A stretch of DNA of 64,000 nt from DAOUMF01 sp034408935 (GTDB taxonomy: Bacteria; Chloroflexota; Dehalococcoidia; SM23-28-2; RBG-16-64-32), in assembly GCA_034408935.1 (NCBI GenBank), contig DAOUMV010000012.1:221775-285774 (forward strand), given 5' to 3'. The notes beneath the pieces are model-generated. The model made no database searches. It saw only the letters and a program-made list of their open reading frames with translations, and had not been told where the DNA came from. Every line of letters starts with the position of its first letter. The first letter of the stretch is position 1. Position numbers and translations under genes: made by a program. Of this stretch, positions 25,421 through 33,855 are shown piece by piece.

Positions 25421-27274
25421 ATGCTGAACCAGGCCATCAACGGGAAGATCCTCAACGTTGACCTCAGTTCGGGCGCCCTGGAGTCCGAATCGCTGCCGGA
25501 GGAGATGTACCGCCGCTACATCGGCGGCTACGGCCTGGGCGCTCGCCTGCTCTTCGACCGCATCCCCCACGGCGCTGACGCCCTCGGCCCTGACAACGTC
25601 CTGGGCCTCATGCCCGGCCTTCTCACCGGCACCCCCCTCTTCGGCATCCGTTTCCAGGCCGTGGGCAAGACCCCCAAGAACGGCGGCTGGGGCGACGCCA
25701 ACTGCGGCGGCGACTTCGGCCCCTTCCTCAAGCAGGCCGGTTGGGACGGTCTCCTCTTCAATGGGGCATCGCAGCGGCCAGTCTACCTCCTCATCGAGGA
25801 CGACAAGGTGGAGATCAGGGATGCCGACGACCTCTGGGGCCTCGACGCCATCACCACGGAGGAGCAGCTCAAGGAGCGCCACGGCAAGAAGGCCAGCATC
25901 GCCTGCATCGGCCCAGCAGGCGAGAAGCTATCCTACATGGCCGGCATCTGCAACGAGCGCGGCCGCCTGGCGGCCCGCAGCGGGCTGGGAGCCGTCATGG
26001 GCTCCAAGAAGCTCAAGGCCGTGGTCTGCCTGAGCTCCCGCAAGCTCCTGGCGGGCGACGACAAGGATATCCGCGCCCTCGTCCGCACCTCCCTCGACGA
26101 GTTCGGGCCCGCCGCCGGCTTCTTCCGCTCCTTCGGCACCACCGGTATCACCGGCACCGCGGCCATGAGCGGGGACTCGCCGGTGAAGAACTGGGGCGGC
26201 GTCGGGACCGTCGATTTCCCGCAGTCCCAGCAGCTCATGGGGGCCAAATTCAACGAAAAGATGGAGAAGGCCTACGGGTGCTGGCACTGTCCTCTCGCCT
26301 GCGGCGCCGAGAGCAAGGAGTCGGAAAACCCAGAGCACCCATATCCCAAGCACACTCATCGCGCCGAGTACGAGACCGCCTGCGCATTTGGCACCCTGTC
26401 CCTGAACGCCGACATCGACTCCCTCCAGCAGGCCAACCACCTGTGCAACGCCTACGGGCTGGATACCATCTCCGCCGGCGCCACCATCGCCTTCGCTATC
26501 GAGTGCTACGAGAACGGGCTGATAGGCAGCGAGGACACGGGGGGCCTGGAACTCAACTGGGGCAACAGCGAGGCCATCATCGAGATGCTGCACCGCATCG
26601 GCAAGCGGGAGGGGATCGGCGACCTCTTCGGCGATGGCATCCGCAAGGCGGCGGAGAAGCTGGGGCCGAAGGCGGAGCCGTTCGCCATAGAGATCGGCGG
26701 CGAGGAGCTCCCCATGCACGAGGCCAGGCTTGAGCCCGAGTACTTCGCCACCTACAAGTTGGATCCCACGCCGGCCCGCCACACCCTCTACCACGGCACG
26801 GGCCGCGGCGGCTGGGCGATCCCCCCCGCTATATCGGACAGAACGCAGGCAACCGGCCGAGCCGAGCATCACAAGGCAGCCGCCGAGTACCTGCACATCG
26901 TCAACAGCATCGGCACCTGCATGTTCATCACGTTTGTGGGCCCCAACGAGCGCATCCCAGAGTGGATCAACAGCGTCACCGGCTGGGATGTCACCCACGA
27001 GGAGCTGCGCCGCACGGGCGAGCGCATCGCCAACCTGCGCATGGCCTTCCAGGTGCGCGAAGGCGATAACCCGGCCCAGCGTCGTGTCCCCGGCCGCGTG
27101 GTGGGCAACCCACCCCTGGAGGCGGGCCCCCACAAGGACCTCACCCTCGACGGCGAAACCATGCAGCGCGAGTTCCTGGCCGCCTGCGACTGGGATCAGC
27201 AGACCTGCATGCCCAGCCGCGCCAAGCTGGAGGAACTGGGCCTGGAAGACATCGCCCGGGCGCTCCACGGATAG
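25421..27274 (+). CDS. aor: Aldehyde:ferredoxin oxidoreductase (tungsten/molybdenum-pterin family)
   Basis: A 617-residue AOR-family protein. The N-terminal half has the pterin-binding fold segment (NGKILNVDLSSG, then YIGGYGLGARLL). The [4Fe-4S] ligands are in a CxxCxxxC cluster near residue 288, with the fourth Cys in TCMPSRAKL close to the C terminus, as in the family. It oxidises aldehydes to acids, or reduces acids, with ferredoxin. ATG at 25421 is preferred over an upstream ATG because family members start at the NGKIL segment. It lies between acyl-CoA genes, suggesting that it supplies or removes an aldehyde or acid intermediate. Confidence 0.92.
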   Translation: MLNQAINGKILNVDLSSGALESESLPEEMYRRYIGGYGLGARLLFDRIPHGADALGPDNVLGLMPGLLTGTPLFGIRFQAVGKTPKNGGWGDANCGGDFGPFLKQAGWDGLLFNGASQRPVYLLIEDDKVEIRDADDLWGLDAITTEEQLKERHGKKASIACIGPAGEKLSYMAGICNERGRLAARSGLGAVMGSKKLKAVVCLSSRKLLAGDDKDIRALVRTSLDEFGPAAGFFRSFGTTGITGTAAMSGDSPVKNWGGVGTVDFPQSQQLMGAKFNEKMEKAYGCWHCPLACGAESKESENPEHPYPKHTHRAEYETACAFGTLSLNADIDSLQQANHLCNAYGLDTISAGATIAFAIECYENGLIGSEDTGGLELNWGNSEAIIEMLHRIGKREGIGDLFGDGIRKAAEKLGPKAEPFAIEIGGEELPMHEARLEPEYFATYKLDPTPARHTLYHGTGRGGWAIPPAISDRTQATGRAEHHKAAAEYLHIVNSIGTCMFITFVGPNERIPEWINSVTGWDVTHEELRRTGERIANLRMAFQVREGDNPAQRRVPGRVVGNPPLEAGPHKDLTLDGETMQREFLAACDWDQQTCMPSRAKLEELGLEDIARALHG

Positions 27275-27340
27275 GAGCTGCCCGGCCGTACGGGGCGATC
27301 CAGGCGGGCGACCAGTCCAATCTCCAAAGGAGGAGGGCCG

Positions 27341-27808
27341 ATGTCTACTGCGAAATCCACCCTCGAGGCTGCACAGCAGCGCATCGGCGAGGAACTCGGG
27401 CTCAGCGACTGGGTGACGATCGATCAGGCGAAGCTCGACGCCCACGCACAGGTCACCGGCGACAAGGACTGGCTGCACAACGACCCCGAGCGCGCAGCAC
27501 GCGAGAGTCCCTTCCGCACGACGATCGCTCAGGGCTCCTTGCTCATCTCGATGCTTGTGGGCTTTGTCAATGAGATCGCACCCCTGGCGGAAGATGTCGC
27601 TTACGGGCTGAACTACGGCTTTGACCGGGTGCGATTCATCCGACCGGTACCCGTGGACTCCCGCGTCCGGGCGCGAATGGTGCTGAAGGACGTCCGCCTC
27701 AAGGGAGACAATCGATACCTGGTGACGATCGAAGCCACCATCGAGCAGGAAGGCGCCGATCAGCCGCGGGTGGCCGCCGAATGGTTGGCGCTGGTGGTCT
27801 GGGCGTAG
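27341..27808 (+). CDS. MaoC-like enoyl-CoA hydratase/dehydratase
   Basis: A 155-residue hot-dog-fold protein. The MaoC signature is visible: an Asp/His hydratase pair in DWLHNDPERA followed by a TIAQGSLLISML helix. It hydrates enoyl-CoA esters or dehydrates hydroxyacyl-CoAs. ATG at 27341 follows AAAGGAGGAGG, a very strong ribosome binding site. Its neighbours, an AOR upstream and an acyl-CoA ligase 50 bases downstream, place it in an acyl-CoA pathway. Confidence 0.88.
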   Translation: MSTAKSTLEAAQQRIGEELGLSDWVTIDQAKLDAHAQVTGDKDWLHNDPERAARESPFRTTIAQGSLLISMLVGFVNEIAPLAEDVAYGLNYGFDRVRFIRPVPVDSRVRARMVLKDVRLKGDNRYLVTIEATIEQEGADQPRVAAEWLALVVWA

Positions 27809-27858
27809 CCCCTCGCCCTACCACCCGCCCGGCACGCGGGCATCTCGAGGAGGGAACC

Positions 27859-29448
27859 ATGGCCGCATCGCCCGAACTGCAGCGCATCAGCGACTACGTC
27901 GCCTACTATGCCGACAAGCAGCCGGATCAGGACGCACTGGTTCAGGAATCGCAGCGCTGGACCTATGGCGAGTTCGCCGAGCAGGTGGATTCCTTCGCGC
28001 GCGCCCTTCTGGCGGCCGGCGTGCGCAAAGGCGACCGGGTCGCCTTCATGGCCACGCCCCGCGCGGAATGCTTCCTGGCGTTTCTGGCCAACGCCAGCAT
28101 CGGCGGGATCACGGTTGGGCTGAACCCCAAGTTCCCCATCGGCGAGCTGAGCTACTTTGTGAGCGACGCGGAGCCGAAGCTCCTGATGGGTTTTGCCAGG
28201 GACGCCGAGGGCGATCACACCGAAGTGCTCCGGAGCCTCGACCGGGAGCACGACTTCATCCAGCGGATGGTGATCATCGGGGAGGAAGGACACGGCACAA
28301 CGTCGTCGTGGAGCGCCTGGCTGGACGAGGGCGAGGGCGTCTCCGAAGAGGAGCTGTCTCAGGCCCGCGACGCGGTCGAGACGATGGATGCAGCACTGAT
28401 CGTCTACACCTCGGGCACGACAGGAAGGCCCAAGGGGGCGATCCTGCCCCACCGCGGCCTCGTGTACTGCTCGCGGGTCCAGGCTGACCATTGGGACGTC
28501 GAGCCCCTGCGGATCATCTGCAACCTGCCAGTCAATCACATCGGATTCATGGGTGACATCTGCTCCTATACTCTCGTAGCCGGGGGGACGATCTTCTACA
28601 TGGAGAAGTTCGATCCGCCGCGCATCCTCGAGCTAATCCAGCGGGAGCGGATCACCGGATGGGGACAGGTGCCCACCATGTTCCAGTTCACACTCGCGCT
28701 TCCCAACTTCGACGAGTACGATCTCTCCAGTTTGCAGGGGATCATCTGGGGAGGAGCTAACGCGCCACGGGAGATGATTGCCGCCTTGATGAAGACGGGG
28801 GCGAGGGTCGCCACGAGCTTCGGCCTGACCGAAACGACCGGGTCGGTGGTGTACACCGACGCCGATGCGGATCTGGACACGCTGGCCGAGACCGTGGGGA
28901 GACCTGATCCGCACTTCGAGGTGCGGATCGCGAATCCCGACGGGATCCCGGTCAAAGCAGGCGAGGAGGGGGAGATCCAGGTACGCGGAGACCATATCAT
29001 GCTGGGTTACTGGCGGCGCCCCGAAGCCACCCGCGAAGCGATCGACTCCGAGGGCTGGCTCCATACGGCCGACGTGGCCTTGCTCCGCGAGGACGGAAAC
29101 TACGTCATCCGTGGGCGACTCAGCGAGATGTACAAGTCCGGCGGTGAGAACGTCTATCCGCGCGAGGTTGAGTTGGTACTGGAAGAACATCCCAAGGTGG
29201 CCCTCGCAGCAGTCTTCGATGTCCCGGACCCCGTCTACTCGGAAGTCGGCCGCGCCTACGTCATTCGTTGGCCTGGCACCGATCCGACCGAGGAGGAGCT
29301 GCGCACTTTCTGCAAGGATCATCTGGCGAACTTCAAGGTACCGAAGGCGATCATCGTTCGTGACGTACTGCCGATGCTGCCGATTGGCAAGGTGGACAAG
29401 GTGACACTGAAGAAGGATGTCCTTGCGGAGGCTGAAGCTCACCGCTGA
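27859..29448 (+). CDS. Acyl-CoA synthetase (AMP-forming)
   Basis: A 529-residue member of the ANL superfamily. The phosphate-binding loop is YTSGTTGRPKGAIL, A5 is TSFGLTETTGS, and the C-terminal hinge and A8 region contain YKSGGENVYPREVE and the catalytic Lys segment PIGKVDKVTLK. It activates a carboxylic acid to the CoA thioester. ATG at 27859 follows GAGGAGGGAA; a longer upstream frame overlapping the MaoC gene is rejected. It is the last gene of the acyl-CoA cluster. The chain specificity is not predictable; a propionate/benzoate-like or medium-chain acid is possible. Confidence 0.92.
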   Translation: MAASPELQRISDYVAYYADKQPDQDALVQESQRWTYGEFAEQVDSFARALLAAGVRKGDRVAFMATPRAECFLAFLANASIGGITVGLNPKFPIGELSYFVSDAEPKLLMGFARDAEGDHTEVLRSLDREHDFIQRMVIIGEEGHGTTSSWSAWLDEGEGVSEEELSQARDAVETMDAALIVYTSGTTGRPKGAILPHRGLVYCSRVQADHWDVEPLRIICNLPVNHIGFMGDICSYTLVAGGTIFYMEKFDPPRILELIQRERITGWGQVPTMFQFTLALPNFDEYDLSSLQGIIWGGANAPREMIAALMKTGARVATSFGLTETTGSVVYTDADADLDTLAETVGRPDPHFEVRIANPDGIPVKAGEEGEIQVRGDHIMLGYWRRPEATREAIDSEGWLHTADVALLREDGNYVIRGRLSEMYKSGGENVYPREVELVLEEHPKVALAAVFDVPDPVYSEVGRAYVIRWPGTDPTEEELRTFCKDHLANFKVPKAIIVRDVLPMLPIGKVDKVTLKKDVLAEAEAHR

Positions 29449-29744
29449 GCACACCTCGGCGGGACAAGAAGGCACCGCACTGGCCTTCCACGGCCCTCCC
29501 GCCCCTGAAACTTCTCCCTGCCTATCTGCGTTCTACCTATGATCGGCGCTCCCTGAGTCTTCCGCCCAACCGCCACGACGGCAGGAGATTCGGGAGCGTC
29601 CTGTATTCACCATATGTCTCCTATCGGAAGGGCCTCTATGTATGTTGAGTCGCATACAGTGGAGATGATCACAACGTCAAAGGATAAGAAATCATAAAGA
29701 CTCGATAACCACGATTCACCGCCATATCCACGAGGGTTTGGGGC
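29449..29744. other. Intergenic region before the glycosyltransferase
   Basis: About 300 bases without a gene. It is more AT-rich near 29620-29700 and must contain the promoter of the downstream gene, but no consensus -35/-10 pair is clear. Confidence 0.35.
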
Positions 29745-31178
29745 ATGCCGCGACTGAAGCAGATACGAGTCGGTGCCAGGCCGGTTGAACTCCTCCGACC
29801 GCTAATCGGGGATGACCGCATCCGCGAGACCTACAGGGTGGCGGAGGAGATGCAGAGGAGAATGCAGGGTCGGGTCTTCTGGAACGTGAACTCGACCGGA
29901 TCCGGCGGAGGCGTGGCCGAAATGCTGCGGTCTCTTCTCGGCTATTTGCTGACGCTGGGCATAGACACACGATGGCTGGTCATCGAGGGGACTTCGGAGT
30001 TCTTCCAGATCACCAAGAGGCTCCACCACGCCCTTCACGGCTCCGAGGGAGACGGTAGTCAACTTGGCGAGCGAGAACGTGCTGTCTACGACCGGGTGCT
30101 TCAGGCGAACGCGGAAGGACTCCTGGGACTCATTCGCCCTCGCGATTTCGTCATCCTTCATGACCCACAGACCGCCGGCCTGGTCCCTTATCTGGTGCGG
30201 TCAGGCGCCACAGTGATCTGGCGCTGCCATGTGGGAGGGGACAAGCCCAACGGAGAGGTAGGGCTGGGATGGAGCTTCTTGGCCCCCTACCTGGAGGACG
30301 TGGCCGCCACCGTCTTCTCGCGCAATCACTACATACCCGACTGTTGCGACCATGGGCGCAGCGTGGTGATTCCCCCCTCCATTGACGCCTTCTCCGCCAA
30401 GAACCAGGAGCTGGATTACGCTACGATCCGTGCCATCCTCGTCCACACGGGCTTGGTGGAGGGCCCACCAGGCGATGGGTCGCCAACGTTCCGCCGCGAA
30501 GATGGCTCACCGGGGCGCGTGCGGCGCCACGCCGATGTGTTCCGCCATGGCCGAGCCCCAAGGTGGGAAACGCCGCTGGTGGTGCAGATCTCACGATGGG
30601 ATCGCCTCAAGGACCCCGCTGGCGTGATGCAAGGCTTCGCCCAGCTTGTGGACGGCGCCGCCCCGGCTGGCGCCGAGCTCGTGCTCGCGGGCCCCAGCGC
30701 AAGGGCCATCGCGGATGACCCAGAACAGGCTGCTGTCCTGGACGAGGTGATGGCGGTGTGGCGTCACCTACCCCACTCAGATCGAAACCGCGTCCACCTC
30801 GCCATCCTTCCCATGCGGGACGTGCAAGAGAACGCAGCGATCGTCAACGCCCTGCAGCGGCACGCAGCGGTCGTGGTTCAGAAGAGCCTGCACGAAGGCT
30901 TCGGCCTCACAGTCACCGAGGCCATGTGGAAGGGCCGGCCCATCGTTGCCAGTGCGGTCGGCGGCATCCAGGATCAGATCGCCGACGGCGTACACGGGCT
31001 ATTGCTTCAGGATCCGCTCGATACAAGAGCGCTTGGCACAGCGCTGAGTCGCATCTTGAAGGACAGCGACTACGCAGCGCGGTTGGGCACGAACGCCCAC
31101 TGCCGAGCCCTCGACGAGTTTCTTGTCACCCGCCACCTGACCCAGTACGCCGAGCTGATGGAGCGGATCGACAGGTAG
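29745..31178 (+). CDS. treT: TreT-like trehalose synthase, GT4 glycosyltransferase
   Basis: A 477-residue retaining GT-B glycosyltransferase. The N terminus has FWNVNSTGSGGGVAEML, the signature of the trehalose glycosyltransferring synthase/trehalose phosphorylase group. The C-terminal nucleotide-sugar domain has VVQISRWDRLKDP and the EX7E-type HEGFGLTVTEAMWKGRPIVA (Glu residues 8 apart). TreT joins an NDP-glucose to glucose to make trehalose in one step. ATG at 29745 has a weak upstream purine box. The convergent transporter downstream may be a sugar carrier. Kojibiose or other disaccharide phosphorylase roles are the alternatives. Confidence 0.85.
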   Translation: MPRLKQIRVGARPVELLRPLIGDDRIRETYRVAEEMQRRMQGRVFWNVNSTGSGGGVAEMLRSLLGYLLTLGIDTRWLVIEGTSEFFQITKRLHHALHGSEGDGSQLGERERAVYDRVLQANAEGLLGLIRPRDFVILHDPQTAGLVPYLVRSGATVIWRCHVGGDKPNGEVGLGWSFLAPYLEDVAATVFSRNHYIPDCCDHGRSVVIPPSIDAFSAKNQELDYATIRAILVHTGLVEGPPGDGSPTFRREDGSPGRVRRHADVFRHGRAPRWETPLVVQISRWDRLKDPAGVMQGFAQLVDGAAPAGAELVLAGPSARAIADDPEQAAVLDEVMAVWRHLPHSDRNRVHLAILPMRDVQENAAIVNALQRHAAVVVQKSLHEGFGLTVTEAMWKGRPIVASAVGGIQDQIADGVHGLLLQDPLDTRALGTALSRILKDSDYAARLGTNAHCRALDEFLVTRHLTQYAELMERIDR

Positions 31179-31183
31179 CGCCC

Positions 31184-32638
31184 CTATCCAAGGTCGGGCG
31201 GCGGCTCCGGCCTCTCTACCCGCAGGCCCGCTTGCTGCACGCTCTCCGCGGTCACCGCGTCCGGAAGCCGATATCCACGGAACAACAGATAGCCCAGAAG
31301 AGCCGCCACACCGGCCACCGGACCAACCATCCGGACCCCCAGCGGGTTATCGGCCGTTTCCCCCAGCAGCAGCACCAGCGCGAGTATCGGCGCAAACAGG
31401 GAGGTGGCCCACTTCTCGATGGTGGCCTGCGAGCCGTAGTAGATCGCCTCCCGCCGCATCCCCGTTTGCACCGCATCGTAGTCGATGATGTCGGCCATGA
31501 TGGCGTTGGGGAACGTGAACACGGCAGCCATGGGCAGCCCGGCCAGCGCCATGAACACCAGGCTCTGCGTCATCGCCGGCACCCCGGGGATGAACCCCAT
31601 GAAGAAGATGAACGGGTATCCCAGGGCACTGATGAGCATAGCGGTGGAGTAGACCCACGCCTTCCCCTTCAGCAACGACAGTCGATAGACCAGGGGCAAC
31701 GATAAGAGAACAGCGAGGATAGCGACGCCAGTCAGCAGGCCCACGACCAAGCCCAGGCCTAGGCCGATCTCCGCGCCGAACAGGTGAAGCTGGGCGACGC
31801 TGCCCGTCTCCAAGTCTGCGATCTTCTCGGGAAAGCCGCCAAGGAGAACGACTGCCACATAGAAAGGGAAGGCGGCGGTAAGCAGGGTGACCGCCATGTT
31901 GAACAGCACGAACGTGGGCAGGAAGTATAGGAACTGGTCGTTGCGGAACGTGTCGCGGAAGGCCCGTACCGGGTTGGCCCGCACCGGCGGCACGTCCGTG
32001 CGGGCGTACCGCCAAGCCCCAAACAGTGCGATGTAGCGAGACGTGAACGCTATCGCCGCCATGGTGATCCCCATCACCCGAAAGTCGAACGCGTCCTTGA
32101 TGATTCCGCTGACCACCAGGCCGACGACCGCCCCCAGGGCACCGAAGAACACCTGCCACGCCACGACGCTCACCCTCGACTGCGGCGTACGAGCGATCTC
32201 CGGCAGCAGCGACTCGAACGGCCCGCCGGAAAGCGTCGAGAACAGGCGGTGCAGCCACACGAAGAAGAAGAAGTAGAGCGCGTTGGCGAAGTGCCCGGCG
32301 TCCCCGCCCGGCGGGAACCACATCAGGGCGAACGTCACGGCGTACACCGGCGTGGAGAACAGAACGAAGGGGATGCGCCGGCCCCAACGCGTCTGTGTCC
32401 TGTCGCTCCAGAAGCCGATCAGGGGATCGTCTATGGAATCGATGAGGGTAATGGCGACGATCATGAAGCCCAGGGCCACCCTCGGCACCAGCGTCGGCAG
32501 GTCCGTCTCGTCGGAAGGCGGGGCGAAGAAGAAGACCAGCCAGAGGGCGGTGGAGCGGGAGAGAACGTTGCCGGCGATGCTCCCAGAGGCGTAGACCATC
32601 CGGTTGACGCGGGGGATCTCCGACGAGGGGCGTGACAT
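31184..32638 (-). CDS. MFS transporter, GPH/melibiose-symporter-like
   Basis: About 484 residues with about twelve membrane segments. The segment DSIDDPLIGFWSDRTQTRWGRRIP near residue 70-95 (written here in part) is the GPH/MFS_2 loop 2-3 signature of sugar:cation symporters such as MelB. ATG at 32638 is preferred over TTG two codons upstream. It is convergent with the TreT gene, with only five bases between stops, so a role in sugar or glycoside uptake is possible. A decayed paralogous fragment of its C-terminal part lies at 15050-15175. Confidence 0.85.
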   Translation of the reverse strand: MSRPSSEIPRVNRMVYASGSIAGNVLSRSTALWLVFFFAPPSDETDLPTLVPRVALGFMIVAITLIDSIDDPLIGFWSDRTQTRWGRRIPFVLFSTPVYAVTFALMWFPPGGDAGHFANALYFFFFVWLHRLFSTLSGGPFESLLPEIARTPQSRVSVVAWQVFFGALGAVVGLVVSGIIKDAFDFRVMGITMAAIAFTSRYIALFGAWRYARTDVPPVRANPVRAFRDTFRNDQFLYFLPTFVLFNMAVTLLTAAFPFYVAVVLLGGFPEKIADLETGSVAQLHLFGAEIGLGLGLVVGLLTGVAILAVLLSLPLVYRLSLLKGKAWVYSTAMLISALGYPFIFFMGFIPGVPAMTQSLVFMALAGLPMAAVFTFPNAIMADIIDYDAVQTGMRREAIYYGSQATIEKWATSLFAPILALVLLLGETADNPLGVRMVGPVAGVAALLGYLLFRGYRLPDAVTAESVQQAGLRVERPEPPPDLG

Positions 32639-32757
32639 CGCCAAGGTCAGCCTCGCGTCCGATTGTAGCAGACGGCCTCAGTTGCAGGCCGCCTAGTACG
32701 CCCTCCTCGTCCTACGCTACAATGGAGACCGGACGCCCGAGCTAGAAGGAAGCAACC

Positions 32758-33057
32758 ATGATCAACGAAGAACTTGTCACAGAGGCCCTGAAGGACATCT
32801 ACGACCCGGAGCTCCATTACAACATCGTCGACCTGGGGCTCGTATACGACGTCGATGTCAAGGACGGCGACGTCCACATTCGCATGACCCTCACGACCCC
32901 TGCCTGCCCCATCGGCCCCATGATCATCGAGCAGATCCAGGAGATGGTGCGCGTCCTGCCCGGCGTCAAGGACGTAGACGTGGAGCTCACCTTCGATCCC
33001 ATGTGGACACCGGATCTGATGAGCGATGAGGCCAAGGCCGGCCTTGGCCTGGACTAG
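32758..33057 (+). CDS. MIP18/DUF59 family iron-sulfur assembly protein
   Basis: A 99-residue protein with the DUF59 pattern: LKDIYDPELHYNIVDLGLVYD at residues ~10-30, TTPACPIG with the conserved Cys, and a VDVELTFDP C-terminal strand. DUF59 proteins (PaaD, SufT, MIP18) help mature Fe-S enzymes. ATG at 32758 follows AGAAGGAAGC. It is immediately upstream of the selenoprotein gene, 13 bases apart, and the two are very likely cotranscribed, linking Fe-S maturation with a redox protein. Confidence 0.92.
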   Translation: MINEELVTEALKDIYDPELHYNIVDLGLVYDVDVKDGDVHIRMTLTTPACPIGPMIIEQIQEMVRVLPGVKDVDVELTFDPMWTPDLMSDEAKAGLGLD

Positions 33058-33070
33058 GAGGCAGTCGCAG

Positions 33071-33358
33071 ATGGAAGACCGTTACCGCGGCAAGCTGACC
33101 ATCGAGATCAAGTACTGCGTGGTTTGAGGCTACCTTCCCTTGGCCGCCTGGATGGCGACCGAGATCTGGCACGATTTCGCTGATGACGCCCCCGTGACCC
33201 TCATCCCCGTGGGCAACGGCCGGCTGGAGGTGTGGGCCGACGGCGAGGTGCTATTCGACCGCAAGGCCGAGGGCGGCGCCTACCCGGAGATGGAGCGCGT
33301 CCGCCAGATCAAACAGCAGATCAAGGAGAAGCTGCAAACAGCCAGCGCAGCGCGCTAG
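33071..33358 (+). CDS. SelW-like (Rdx family) selenoprotein, in-frame UGA as Sec
   Basis: A 95-residue thioredoxin-like Rdx/SelW protein if UGA at 33125-33127 is read as selenocysteine. ATG at 33071 follows AGGAGG with 9-base spacing. Residues 10-15 form the first strand (TIEIKY), then C16-V-V-U19-G-Y, the CxxU redox motif of SelW. After it come a helix, strand RLEVWADGEVLFDRK, and YPEMERVRQIKQQI, all matching the SelW pattern of beta-alpha-beta-beta-alpha with GxFEVxxxGxLIxSKKxxG-like residues. The frame continues without another stop to 33358, and a hairpin starts 11 bases after the UGA. Standard calling would give only an 18-residue peptide or a late TTG start. Family function: redox or thiol signalling; the exact substrate is unknown. 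Confidence 0.9.
33139..33163 (+). promoter_or_regulatory. Candidate bacterial SECIS hairpin
   Basis: A stem of 5 bp, a C-A mismatch, then 4 bp closes the loop TGGAT. It starts 11 bases after the UGA, with the loop about 21 bases after it. Position, stem size and a G early in the apical loop fit what is known of bacterial SECIS elements within coding sequence just after the Sec codon. SelB binding is inferred. Confidence 0.75.
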
Positions 33359-33464
33359 GCCTAGTCTATCGACGACGGTTGTCTGCACTTTACGACCCTT
33401 TCTGGCATAAACGCGGCCGCCGCCTTCGACGACTACATTGCCAAAGGGTAATCCGAGGTTGACC

Positions 33465-33677
33465 ATGAATAACAACCGAACGCGAGCATGGTACTGGCGT
33501 ACCTTGGCTATCTCCTGCGCCGGACTAGTCACAGCCCTCATTCTATGGTTCTTTCTGCCTTTTCCAGTCGCTGCCGGCCTAGCCATTGCCATCTGGCTAA
33601 CCGCCATCCTGATGGGCAGTCCTGGCCTCCGGTGGGCAATTCGATACAGCCTCAAACAGAAGCGGCGCCTCAAATAG
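33465..33677 (+). CDS. Hypothetical small membrane protein
   Basis: A 70-residue protein with two hydrophobic stretches (about residues 14-34 and 36-50) and a basic C terminus (KQKRRLK). ATG at 33465 is preferred over an upstream TTG, with a weak GAGG seven bases upstream. It lies 106 bases after the selenoprotein on the same strand. No family recognised. Confidence 0.55.
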   Translation: MNNNRTRAWYWRTLAISCAGLVTALILWFFLPFPVAAGLAIAIWLTAILMGSPGLRWAIRYSLKQKRRLK

Positions 33678-33711
33678 TCCAGATGGCCTAACAGACGGCA
33701 CCGGGAATACT

Positions 33712-33855
33712 GTGCCGGCAGCACTTACGACCTGTTCGGAGGAATGCCTTCCTAGTCGGGTTCCAGCGACAACTACTGGCTCTTCACCGGCGAGCAACGG
33801 TAAGCGGACAGCGAGCTGTACTACCTCCGCGCGCGATACTACGACCCGGCTACAA
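33712..33855 (+). pseudogene. RHS-repeat-associated core remnant
   Basis: In one frame the sequence reads TYDLFGGMPS, stop (33753-33755), SDNYWLFTGEQR, stop (33801-33803), then SELYYLRARYYDPATR. This is the RHS core signature (FG, YxFTGE, LYYLRARYYDP). Two in-frame stops and no larger gene around it show decay. Its last ~17 bases overlap the 3' end of the hopene cyclase gene on the other strand. Confidence 0.85.

Noticed and set aside
33140..33358. Separate 72-residue protein starting at TTG 33140
   Set aside because: The residues upstream through the UGA complete the SelW fold and have a strong ribosome binding site, whereas the TTG does not; it is the C-terminal part of the selenoprotein.
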